From assembly GCF_013177735.1 (NCBI RefSeq), contig NZ_WOEZ01000235.1, positions 1 through 32,195 of the forward strand: DNA of 32,195 nucleotides, read 5' to 3'. This document shows, in pieces, positions 15,432 to 22,025 of the stretch. The notes beneath the pieces were generated by a model that searched no databases, was not told the origin of the DNA, and saw nothing but the letters and a program-made list of their open reading frames with translations. Both the position numbers and the translations under genes were made by a program. How positions within the stretch are numbered: the first letter of the stretch is position 1; each line of letters starts with the position of its first letter. Origin of the DNA: Paraburkholderia elongata (GTDB lineage: Bacteria > Pseudomonadota > Gammaproteobacteria > Burkholderiales > Burkholderiaceae).

Positions 15432-17198
15432 ATGAGTCTCGTCGAAGTAAAAGTGCCGGATATCGGTGACTTCAAAGACGTCGATGTCATCGAAGTCAAT
15501 ATCAAACCGGGCGATGTCATCGAGAACGAACAGGCGCTGATGACGCTCGAGTCCGATAAGGCCTCCATCGAAGTGCCAAGCGATACCGCCGGCACAGTCA
15601 AGGAAGTGCGCGTCAAAGCCGGCGACAAAGTCTCGCAAGGCACGATCATCGCGCTCGTCGAAACGTCTGCGGACGCAGCGCCGGCTAAGGCGCCTGAGAA
15701 AGCGCCCGCTCCGGTGGCAGCAGCGCCCGCAACTGCACCTAAGGCGGCTGCTCCCGCTCCGCAAGCCGGCAGCTTTTCCGGTAGCGCGGATATCGAGTGC
15801 GACATGCTCGTGCTCGGTTCGGGCCCCGGCGGTTACTCGGCTGCGTTCCGTTCGGCCGACCTCGGCATGAAGACGGTGCTCGTCGAACGTTATGCCACGC
15901 TCGGCGGCGTGTGTCTGAACGTCGGCTGCATCCCGTCGAAGGCGCTGTTGCACACTGCTCTCGTTATCGACGAGGCGGAAGCGCTGGGCGCGCATGGCAT
16001 TACGTTCGCTAAGCCGCAGATCGATCTCGACAAGCTGCGCGACTTCAAGTCGGGCGTCGTCAAGAAGCTCACCGGCGGCCTCGCCGGTATGGCCAAGATG
16101 CGCAAGGTCGAAGTCGTGACGGGTAACGGCTCGTTCGTCGATCCGCATCACATGGAAGTGCAGACCGAAGGCGGCAAGAAGGTCGTCAAGTTCAAGCAGG
16201 CAATCATCGCCGCAGGCTCGGAAGCGGTGAAGCTGCCGTTCATCCCGGAAGATCCGCGTGTGGTCGATTCGACCGGCGCGCTCGAACTGCGTCAGATTCC
16301 GCAACGCATGCTGGTGATCGGCGGCGGCATCATCGGCCTCGAAATGGCGACGGTCTATGCGACCCTCGGCGCGCAGATCGATGTGGTCGAAATGCTCGAC
16401 GGTCTGATGACCGGTGCGGATCGCGATCTGGTCAAGGTCTGGGAGAAGTACAACAGCAAGCGTTTTGCCAACGTCATGCTGAAGACCAAAACCACCGGGG
16501 CCGAAGCGAAAGACGACGGCATCTACGTGTCGTTCGAAGGCGAAAAGGCCCCGCCCGAAGCGCAACGCTATGACCTCGTCCTGGTCGCCGTCGGCCGTAC
16601 GCCGAACGGCAAGAGGATCGGCGCGGACAAGGCCGGCGTCGCGGTAACGGATCGCGGCTTCATCGACGTCGACAAGCAGATGCGCACCAACGTGCCGCAC
16701 ATCTTTGCAATCGGCGATATCGTCGGTCAGCCGATGCTCGCGCACAAAGCCGTGCATGAGGCTCACGTCGCCGCTGAAGTCGCACACGGCGAGAAGGCGT
16801 ACTTCGATGCGCTGCAGATTCCGTCGGTGGCCTACACCGATCCGGAAGTGGCGTGGGCCGGCAAGACGGAAGACCAGCTGAAGGCCGAGGGCATCAAGTA
16901 CGGCAAGGCGGTGTTCCCGTGGGCCGCTTCGGGCCGCGCAATCGCCAACGGCCGCGACGAAGGTTTCACCAAGCTGCTGTTCGACGAAGAAACCCATCGC
17001 GTGATCGGCGGCGGGATCGTTGGTCTGAACGCCGGCGACCTGATCAGCGAAGTCTGTCTCGCGATCGAAATGGGTGCGGATGCAACGGATATCGGTAAGA
17101 CGATTCACCCGCATCCGACGCTCGGCGAATCGATCGGTATGGCCGCCGAGTTGTACGAAGGCGTCTGCACCGACCTGCCGCCGCAGAAAAAGAAGTAA
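15432..17198 (+). CDS. lpdA: Dihydrolipoamide dehydrogenase (E3) with N-terminal lipoyl domain
   Basis: E3 reoxidises dihydrolipoyl groups of PDH using FAD and NAD+. This 588-residue form carries an extra lipoyl domain (residues 2-80, lipoyl-lysine Lys43 in ESDKASIEVP), an Ala/Pro linker (about 82-113), then the flavoenzyme. The FAD motif VLGSGPGGYSAAFRSAD, redox disulfide in GGVCLNVGCIPSKALLH, NAD motif VIGGGIIGLEMA and catalytic HPHPTLGES are present. Lipoyl-E3 fusions are known in Neisseria and other Betaproteobacteria. AGGGGA (15421-15426) supports the ATG at 15432. It is the last gene of the PDH operon, 274 bp after aceF because of the inserted repeat. Confidence 0.97.
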   Translation: MSLVEVKVPDIGDFKDVDVIEVNIKPGDVIENEQALMTLESDKASIEVPSDTAGTVKEVRVKAGDKVSQGTIIALVETSADAAPAKAPEKAPAPVAAAPATAPKAAAPAPQAGSFSGSADIECDMLVLGSGPGGYSAAFRSADLGMKTVLVERYATLGGVCLNVGCIPSKALLHTALVIDEAEALGAHGITFAKPQIDLDKLRDFKSGVVKKLTGGLAGMAKMRKVEVVTGNGSFVDPHHMEVQTEGGKKVVKFKQAIIAAGSEAVKLPFIPEDPRVVDSTGALELRQIPQRMLVIGGGIIGLEMATVYATLGAQIDVVEMLDGLMTGADRDLVKVWEKYNSKRFANVMLKTKTTGAEAKDDGIYVSFEGEKAPPEAQRYDLVLVAVGRTPNGKRIGADKAGVAVTDRGFIDVDKQMRTNVPHIFAIGDIVGQPMLAHKAVHEAHVAAEVAHGEKAYFDALQIPSVAYTDPEVAWAGKTEDQLKAEGIKYGKAVFPWAASGRAIANGRDEGFTKLLFDEETHRVIGGGIVGLNAGDLISEVCLAIEMGADATDIGKTIHPHPTLGESIGMAAELYEGVCTDLPPQKKK

Positions 17199-17251
17199 AT
17201 GCCGCTGGGTCCGCCTGCATGCAGGTGGGCTCGATGATGCAGATGCAAAAA

Positions 17252-17288
17252 AAAAACGGCGCGCCCCGTAATAGGGCGCGCCGTTTTT
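17252..17288 (+). terminator. Strong intrinsic terminator of the PDH operon
   Basis: A 15-bp perfect stem, five A plus CGGCGCGCCC (17252-17266) and GGGCGCGCCG plus five T (17274-17288), has a 7-nt loop. It lies 54 bp after the lpdA stop. The A run on the left arm would also let it work on the minus strand. Confidence 0.92.
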
Positions 17289-17355
17289 ATTGTGGCAAGC
17301 AGCGTTTGTCGTGAAGCGACGCATGAAACATGCGCCGTGCATCTCAGGCAGCGGG

Positions 17356-17381
17356 AAAAAAAATCCCGGCCTTTCGCCGGG
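17356..17381 (-). terminator. Intrinsic terminator of the phasin gene
   Basis: Read on the minus strand, CCCGGC and GCCGGG (17376-17381 and 17365-17370) form a stem with a 5-nt loop, followed by one A and eight T (complement of 17356-17363). This is a canonical terminator for the phasin transcript, about 150 nt after its stop. Confidence 0.85.
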
Positions 17382-17469
17382 CAAACGATACGCTATTCAA
17401 CGTATCGGAGCGTTCGGCCAGGTAAAACCGTGTGAGCGGCAACGGCACGACGCTGTTGCTTGCGATAAC

Positions 17470-17496
17470 GCCGGCCCAGCCGTGAGGCGGGCCGGC
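17470..17496. other. GC-rich hairpin directly 3' of the phasin gene
   Basis: GCCGGCCC (17470-17477) pairs with GGGCCGGC (17489-17496), and GCC/GGC (17479-17481, 17486-17488) continues the stem across one bulged A to a GTGA tetraloop. It sits 31 bp beyond the phasin stop and upstream of the T-tailed terminator, so it probably stabilises the transcript's 3' end. Confidence 0.6.
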
Positions 17497-17527
17497 CTAA
17501 TGTGATGCCTGAAGTGGTGCCTGAAAC

Positions 17528-18100
17528 TTAGACTGCCTTCTTTGCCGAGCGCGATGCTTGTGCAGCAGCTTGCGATGCTGCCTTCGATGCGGCCGTTGCG
17601 GCTGCATTGAAGTTGCTTTCGGCGATTTCGACAGCTTGCTTGGTCGCCTTGTGGACCGTTTCGTACGTGGTGTTGGCGGCGGTGATAGCCGACTTCATCA
17701 CGGCGACAGCAGTTTCCGAACCGGCCGGAGCGTTCTTTGCAACGTTTTCGACGAGCGCCTGGACCTTGCGGTTTTGCTCTTCGAATTGAGCTTCCGCGAC
17801 GCGGGTAAATTCACCTTGCGTTGCCGAAACGATCTCATACACGTGACGGCCGTACGACAGCGCCTTTTCAGCCACCGGCTGTGCGAGGCTTGCCTGCAGC
17901 GCCAGCAGTTCCTGCGCGTCCTTCACCGACAGTGCGCGCTGGGCATTTTCCTGGCTTTCCGCGAGCGTCGATTTCACGACTTGCAGGTTCAGTTCAACCA
18001 GCTTTTCGACGCCTTCAAATGCTTTGGTCGTCAGGCCGAACAACGTTTCAAAGTTGGCTTTCTGGGCTGCAGCGAATTGCTCAGGGGTCAGCAGAGTCAT
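17528..18100 (-). CDS. phaP: Phasin, PHA granule-associated protein
   Basis: The 190-residue protein opens MTLLTPEQFAAAQKANFETLFGLTTKAFEGVEKLVELNLQ in type, the signature of betaproteobacterial phasins (PhaP family). It is almost wholly amphipathic helix with few aromatic residues and ends in an Ala/Lys-rich tail (about 165-190). Phasins coat polyhydroxyalkanoate granules and limit their coalescence. AGGAGC precedes the ATG at 18098-18100. The promoter upstream is near consensus and flanked by TTGTGC-type dyads, so repression by a PhaR-like regulator is likely. The position next to the PDH operon links granule coating with acetyl-CoA supply by location, not proven function. Confidence 0.95.
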   Translation of the reverse strand: MTLLTPEQFAAAQKANFETLFGLTTKAFEGVEKLVELNLQVVKSTLAESQENAQRALSVKDAQELLALQASLAQPVAEKALSYGRHVYEIVSATQGEFTRVAEAQFEEQNRKVQALVENVAKNAPAGSETAVAVMKSAITAANTTYETVHKATKQAVEIAESNFNAAATAASKAASQAAAQASRSAKKAV

Positions 18101-18191
18101 GGTTTACGCTCCTGGATTGCGGCCTGTCTGTGCGGACCGCATTGGGTTAGTGGCGAGACGCTTTAAGGTCGTCTCCCCGGACCGCGATGTA

Positions 18192-18265
18192 TTGTGCATC
18201 GCAGCAATGGTTCCCATTTTAGGATGGTCACAACGAATGTCAAGTACTTTTTGTGCGTCGCACAA
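18192..18265 (-). promoter_or_regulatory. phaP promoter flanked by two TTGTGC dyads
   Basis: On the minus strand TTGACA (18238-18243) and TAAAAT (18216-18221) are 16 bp apart, a near-consensus sigma70 promoter; transcription should start near 18209. A perfect dyad TTGTGCG-T-CGCACAA (18251-18265) lies just upstream of the -35. An imperfect copy, TTGTGC-AT-CGCAGCAA (18192-18207), covers the first transcribed bases. A further GCAC-T-GTGC lies at 18343-18351. PhaR regulators are known to bind TGC-rich inverted repeats before phasin genes, so these are probable PhaR operators. Confidence 0.65.
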
Positions 18266-18842
18266 TGCTGAGAAATTGCCGATAAAACAATACGTTATGC
18301 AGTGGGCATGACATTCGTGTGACGCAAGTTAATTTGTTCGTTGCACTGTGCTGGTGCGGGAGAAATCTGTATTTGTTACCGATTCCAGGAGAGGTTTTGA
18401 CTGCCCGGTGAGGCGCGGCGCTGGCGAGAAAGCAACGTCGGCGTTTGACAAAAAATCCATCAATTGGGCATTCCGATGTAAACCAGAAAGTGTCACGGAA
18501 CGTTAATGCTCTATGCCGGTCGAATGCGCGTTGGCGGTCTCCAGCAGCTGTTTAACAGCCTGCGGCGAGACCCTTGCGACGTTCCGGTGCGTCGGCACGT
18601 TGTGTCGGCACGCTGTACTGGCAAGGCTTTACACGCCTGCGCTCTGACCGTATTTCCCCTTATCAAGGTTGTCTCGAAATTGCCGTTATGCTGAAAGAAT
18701 CACCTCGATTCCGGCTTATGGCGGCGAAGGCGAGGCGAAGCGCGTTGGCGATCGTTTTTTTCGATCGAAGCGCGGCACTTATTCGTGTTTTTGCGATCGG
18801 AGCTTACAAGCCGGTTTAAGTAGCGCGTATAAGTGCTTCAAA
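18266..18842. other. Long non-coding stretch between phaP and the D,D-endopeptidase gene
   Basis: The full gap is 806 bp (18101-18906), unusual for this compact window. Apart from the two promoters annotated separately it holds GCTGTT-T-AACAGC (18547-18559) and a direct repeat of GTCGGCACG (18591-18599 and 18604-18612). A short open frame (about 18574-18819, 81 codons) has no Shine-Dalgarno and no recognisable family, so it is not called. Base composition is more AT-rich than the flanking genes. A small RNA could lie here but nothing in the sequence proves one. Confidence 0.4.
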
Positions 18843-18871
18843 TTGCTAATTTTTCGTTGTTTTACTACACT
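18843..18871 (+). promoter_or_regulatory. Candidate promoter of the D,D-endopeptidase gene
   Basis: TTGCTA (18843-18848) and TACACT (18866-18871) each match four of six consensus bases at the ideal 17-bp spacing, in a locally AT-rich stretch. The start point would be near 18878, giving a leader of about 29 nt before the ATG at 18907. Confidence 0.45.
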
Positions 18872-18906
18872 TGCGGAAACCTCTCGCCGCTCCCTACCGA
18901 ACACCC

Positions 18907-20055
18907 ATGAAAACCGACATGTTTTCGTCGCTAAAAGTGATCCACGGCGCGGCCCGCAGCACCGCTCTGTCGGTGGCCGCCTCCATGGTCATCGCAGCGG
19001 CGTTCGCCGCGCCTGTCAGCACTTTTGCCGCCACGCCCGCCACAACGGCAAAAACCTCCAAACACGCGAAAGCAGCCAAAAAGCCCGCCGCGGCCACCGC
19101 CGCTGCGAAGCCCGTGGCCGCCGCAGGTGACGACGCACCGCGCGCGGGTGTCAAGCGCAAGCGCGTGACGTACACGTCGAACGGTCGCCACCACTCGGTG
19201 ATGCGCCGCGTCGCGTACGAACCGCGTCAGCCTACCGTCGGCCAGGCTTTCGGTCTGCACGAAACGCCGGACGCGCTGATGCTGCGTTCGAGCGTTGCCT
19301 ACGTGATCGATCAGAATTCCGGCGAATCGCTGTTCGACAAGAATTCGCGCGCCGTGGTGCCGATCGCGTCGATCACCAAGCTGATGACGGCGATGGTCGT
19401 GCTCGATTCGAAAGAGCCGATGACCGACCAGATCGAAGTCACCGACGAAGACCGCGACTACGAGAAGAACACGGGCTCGCGTCTGTCGGTGGGCTCGGTG
19501 CTTTCGCGTGAAGACATGCTGCACATCGCGCTGATGGCCTCGGAAAACCGCGCGGCCGCGTCGCTGTCGCGTTATTTCCCGGGCGGCCGTCCGGCGTTCC
19601 TCGCGGCCATGAACGCGAAGGCCAAGCAACTCGGCATGACCGACACGCACTTCGAAAACCCCACGGGTTTGACGAGCCAGAACGTGTCGAGCGCGCGTGA
19701 CCTCGTGAAGATGGTCAACGCGGCGTATCAGTATCCGATGATCCGCAAGTTCTCGACCGATCACAGCTACGAGGTGTACACCGGCAAGCGTTCGCTGGCG
19801 TACAACAGCACGAACGCATTGGTGCGTAACCCGACATGGGACATCGGTCTGCAAAAGACCGGCTTTATCAACGAAGCGGGCGAGTGCCTCGTGATGCAGG
19901 CGACCATTCACGGCCGTCCGATGATCATCGTGCTGCTCGACTCGTCGGGTAAGTACTCGCGCTTCGCGGACGCAACGCGCCTGCGCACGTGGCTCGACAA
20001 CGGTGGCGATCAGCCCCGCATCACCAGCGCGGATGCCGGCGGCCCGGGCACCTGA
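18907..20055 (+). CDS. pbpG: D-alanyl-D-alanine endopeptidase, PBP7/S11 family
   Basis: The 382-residue protein is a penicillin-binding serine peptidase acting on peptidoglycan cross-links in the periplasm. Active-site motifs are SITK (Ser155 to Lys158), SEN (212-214) and KTG (317-319). An N-terminal signal segment (about 16-41, ending near TFA-A) is followed by a basic, Ala/Lys/Pro-rich linker (about 42-90) before the catalytic domain. Length and the FGLHETPDALMLRSSVAYV entry fit PBP7 better than DacA/DacC, which carry a C-terminal domain absent here. The ATG at 18907 lacks a clear Shine-Dalgarno; an ATG at 18919 is an alternative. Confidence 0.9.
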   Translation: MKTDMFSSLKVIHGAARSTALSVAASMVIAAAFAAPVSTFAATPATTAKTSKHAKAAKKPAAATAAAKPVAAAGDDAPRAGVKRKRVTYTSNGRHHSVMRRVAYEPRQPTVGQAFGLHETPDALMLRSSVAYVIDQNSGESLFDKNSRAVVPIASITKLMTAMVVLDSKEPMTDQIEVTDEDRDYEKNTGSRLSVGSVLSREDMLHIALMASENRAAASLSRYFPGGRPAFLAAMNAKAKQLGMTDTHFENPTGLTSQNVSSARDLVKMVNAAYQYPMIRKFSTDHSYEVYTGKRSLAYNSTNALVRNPTWDIGLQKTGFINEAGECLVMQATIHGRPMIIVLLDSSGKYSRFADATRLRTWLDNGGDQPRITSADAGGPGT

Positions 20056-20076
20056 AGTGCGCTAGCCTGCTCTAGC

Positions 20077-20096
20077 GGCCGGTTTTTGGACCGGCC
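20077..20096 (+). other. GC-rich hairpin after pbpG
   Basis: GGCCGGT (20077-20083) and ACCGGCC (20090-20096) form a 7-bp stem with a 6-nt loop, 22 bp after the pbpG stop and immediately before the stronger terminator. It probably contributes to 3'-end processing or termination. Confidence 0.5.
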
Positions 20097-20099
20097 AGC

Positions 20100-20130
20100 A
20101 AAAAAGCCTCGCATCTGCGAGGCTTTTTTA
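20100..20130. terminator. Bidirectional terminator between pbpG and the IclR gene
   Basis: A seven-A run (20100-20106), then GCCTCGCA (20107-20114), TC, TGCGAGGC (20117-20124) and six T (20125-20130) form a symmetrical intrinsic terminator for both converging genes. Confidence 0.92.
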
Positions 20131-20159
20131 TTGAGTCGGAGGAGGACGCAGCCGCCAGC

Positions 20160-20966
20160 TTATGCGTGCTGGGAATGCGAGTGCTGCTGCGGTGTCTGCG
20201 GGCGATAACCCAGCGACTCGGAAATCAGCAACGCCGTTTGGCTGAGTTGCCCCAGCCACGAGTCCTGCAAGCGATCCGCCGGGGCGGACAGCGACAGGCC
20301 CGCAACCAGCTTGCCAGTGTCGTCGTAAATCCCCGCTGCGATGCAGCGCACGCCCAGTTCCAGTTCTTCGTTATCGCGCGCGCACGCCTGCTGGCGCACG
20401 TGCGACAACTCGCGTTCGAGCTTGGTCAGATCGGTGATGCTGTTCTGCGTGTGACCGGACAGGCCGGTGCGCGTGGCGTAGGCCCGCACGCGGGTCGATT
20501 CGTCCGCGGCGAGGAAGAGCTTGCCCACCGAGGTCAGATGCAGCGGCGCGCGCCCGCCAATCGCTCGCACCACCTGCATGCCGGAGCGCTCAGAGTAGGC
20601 GCGCTCTATATAGACGATCTCGTCGCCCTGACGCACCGACAGGTTCACTGTCTGCCCGGTTTGACGGTGCAGTTCGCGCATCGGCGTGAGCGCCGCGTCG
20701 CGTACCGACAGCCGTGCCTTCACCAGATTGCCCAGTTCGAGCAGGCGCATACCGAGACGGTAAGTGCCGGGATCCGACCGGTCGACCAGCCGGCACATCA
20801 CCATGTCGTTCAGGATGCGGTGCGCGGTGGACGGGTGCAGCTCCGTGCGGATGGCGAGTTCTTTCAGGCTGACCGGGTCGCTATGCGCAGCGAGTGCATC
20901 GAGCAAGCGCATCATGCGTTCGATCACCTGGATCGAAGTTTTGGGATCCGGGTTCGTATCGCTCAT
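20160..20966 (-). CDS. IclR family transcriptional regulator
   Basis: The 268-residue protein has an N-terminal winged HTH (about 11-75: IQVIERMMRLLDALA, LKELAIRTELHPSTAHRILNDM) and a C-terminal IclR effector domain (about 90-255: QTGQTVNLSVRQGDEIVYIERA, LHLTSVGKLFLA, AAGIYDDTGKLVAGLSLSAPADRL). These proteins bind small acids and act as repressors or activators. It is divergent from lutAB, with an IclR-like TTGGAA/TTCCAA dyad in the gap, so control of lactate utilisation is a reasonable guess. The ATG at 20964-20966 is chosen because the family N-terminus begins there; it lacks a Shine-Dalgarno, and a TTG at 20990 is possible. The C-terminus is Gln/His-rich. Confidence 0.9.
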   Translation of the reverse strand: MSDTNPDPKTSIQVIERMMRLLDALAAHSDPVSLKELAIRTELHPSTAHRILNDMVMCRLVDRSDPGTYRLGMRLLELGNLVKARLSVRDAALTPMRELHRQTGQTVNLSVRQGDEIVYIERAYSERSGMQVVRAIGGRAPLHLTSVGKLFLAADESTRVRAYATRTGLSGHTQNSITDLTKLERELSHVRQQACARDNEELELGVRCIAAGIYDDTGKLVAGLSLSAPADRLQDSWLGQLSQTALLISESLGYRPQTPQQHSHSQHA

Positions 20967-21037
20967 GGGAGGAATCGGTTGACGCGTCAAACAGCGGAAA
21001 TTGATTGTATCCCGTATTGTGAAAAGAAGGGAAGCGC

Positions 21038-21055
21038 TTGGAAGGCCTATTCCAA
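21038..21055. promoter_or_regulatory. IclR-type operator-like dyad
   Basis: TTGGAA (21038-21043) and TTCCAA (21050-21055) are perfect inverted half-sites six bases apart, between the divergent IclR gene and lutA. The known E. coli IclR operator contains TGGAA/TTCCA half-sites. The dyad is about 70 bp before the predicted lutA start point, and a TACAAT element for the IclR gene lies at 21004-21009. Confidence 0.55.
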
Positions 21056-21089
21056 ATTAACGTGGTACTCGTCCTATGCCTTCCGGCCG

Positions 21090-21118
21090 TTGGTATTGTG
21101 CGGCAAACAGCGGATAAT
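21090..21118 (+). promoter_or_regulatory. Candidate lutA promoter
   Basis: TTGGTA (21090-21095) and GATAAT (21113-21118) match four and five of six consensus bases at the ideal 17-bp spacing. Transcription would start about 20 nt before the lutA ATG, leaving room for the AAGGAGGG ribosome site at 21135-21142. Confidence 0.6.
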
Positions 21119-21145
21119 CAGGGACGTTTTCCCGAAGGAGGGCTC

Positions 21146-21868
21146 ATGCGAGTCGGATTGTTCGTCACCTGCCTGATCGATCTGATGCGTCCGGAGATCG
21201 GATTTTCGGTTATCAAGCTGATCGAAGGCGCCGGTTTCGAGGTGGTGGTGCCGCCCGCGCAAACCTGTTGCGGGCAACCCGCGTACAACTCGGGCGAGCG
21301 GCGCATCGCGCGTGACCTGGCCGAGAAAACCTTGCGCGAGTTCGAGCAGTTCGACTACGTCGTGGTGCCGTCCGGTTCCTGCGGCGGCATGATCCGCGCG
21401 CATTACGGCGACCTGTTCGCGGACGATCCGGAGTTGATGAACCGCTTCGGCCGGTTGCGGCCCAAAGTGTTCGAGTTGACCGACTTCCTCGTCAATGTGG
21501 CCAAGGTGCAATTACAGCCAGGCGAGTTCGCGGACCAGGTGACTTACCACGATTCCTGTTCGGGGCTGCGCGAACTCGGCGTCAAGGCGCAGCCGCGCGC
21601 GTTGCTGGCGCAGGTGGGCGTGGCGGTGACCGAAATGAAGGATTGCGAGCACTGCTGCGGCTTTGGCGGCACCTTCGCAATCAAGTACGGCGACATCTCG
21701 ACGGCGATCGTCGACGAGAAATGCGCGAATATCGGCGCGAGCGGCGCCGGCACGGTGGTGCTCGGCGACCTCGGCTGCATGCTTAATATCGAAGGCCGCT
21801 TGCGGCGCACCGGCGATACCACCACCCGCGTGCTGCACATTGCCCAGGTGTTGGCCGGCGACGCTTAG
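21146..21868 (+). CDS. lutA: L-lactate oxidation complex protein LutA (two CCG domains)
   Basis: The 240-residue protein contains two cysteine-rich CCG domains. The first has LIDLMRPEIGF, TCCGQPAYNSG and SGSCGGMIRAHYGDLF; the second has HDSCSGLRELGV, CEHCCGFGGTFAIKYGDIS and GDLGCML. In LutABC systems it oxidises L-lactate to pyruvate with LutB and LutC; GlcF/heterodisulfide-reductase-like proteins share the CCG motif. A strong AAGGAGGG (21135-21142) fixes the ATG at 21146. Upstream is a candidate promoter and an IclR-like dyad. The frame is open back to 21038 but that part is non-coding by composition. Confidence 0.9.
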   Translation: MRVGLFVTCLIDLMRPEIGFSVIKLIEGAGFEVVVPPAQTCCGQPAYNSGERRIARDLAEKTLREFEQFDYVVVPSGSCGGMIRAHYGDLFADDPELMNRFGRLRPKVFELTDFLVNVAKVQLQPGEFADQVTYHDSCSGLRELGVKAQPRALLAQVGVAVTEMKDCEHCCGFGGTFAIKYGDISTAIVDEKCANIGASGAGTVVLGDLGCMLNIEGRLRRTGDTTTRVLHIAQVLAGDA

Positions 21869-21906
21869 AGTTACTGCGGCGCCCAAACCGGCGCACTCGA
21901 TTCGGC

Positions 21907-22009
21907 GCGCTCCAGTTCGCGCGCTTCACCCGTGCGCTTCACTCGTGAATTTCACTCGCATTTCGTTCGCGCATTTCAACTGCGCATTCCACTCGCGCAT
22001 TTAACCGAA
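21907..22009 (+). repeat. Degenerate 13-bp tandem repeat between lutA and lutB
   Basis: About seven imperfect units follow one another, for example GCGCTTCACCCGT (21921-21933), GCGCTTCACTCGT (21934-21946), GAATTTCACTCGC (21947-21959), an 11-base unit (21960-21970), GCATTTCAACTGC (21971-21983), GCATTCCACTCGC (21984-21996) and GCATTTAACCGAA (21997-22009). The strand is rich in TTCAC/TTCC and lies just before lutB. It has no credible coding frame of its own. Confidence 0.75.
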
Positions 22010-22025
22010 TACGCTCAAGGCCGCC

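Noticed and set aside
15429..17384. 651-codon open frame antisense to lpdA
   Set aside because: Same reason: complete overlap with a conserved enzyme gene and no recognisable domains.
18547..18559. GCTGTT-T-AACAGC as a LexA site
   Set aside because: The spacing is wrong for the CTGT-N8-ACAG LexA consensus, and no SOS gene follows.
18574..18819. 81-codon plus-strand frame in the phaP-pbpG gap
   Set aside because: No Shine-Dalgarno, no recognisable family and ordinary shadow-like composition; kept only as a remark in the gap entry.
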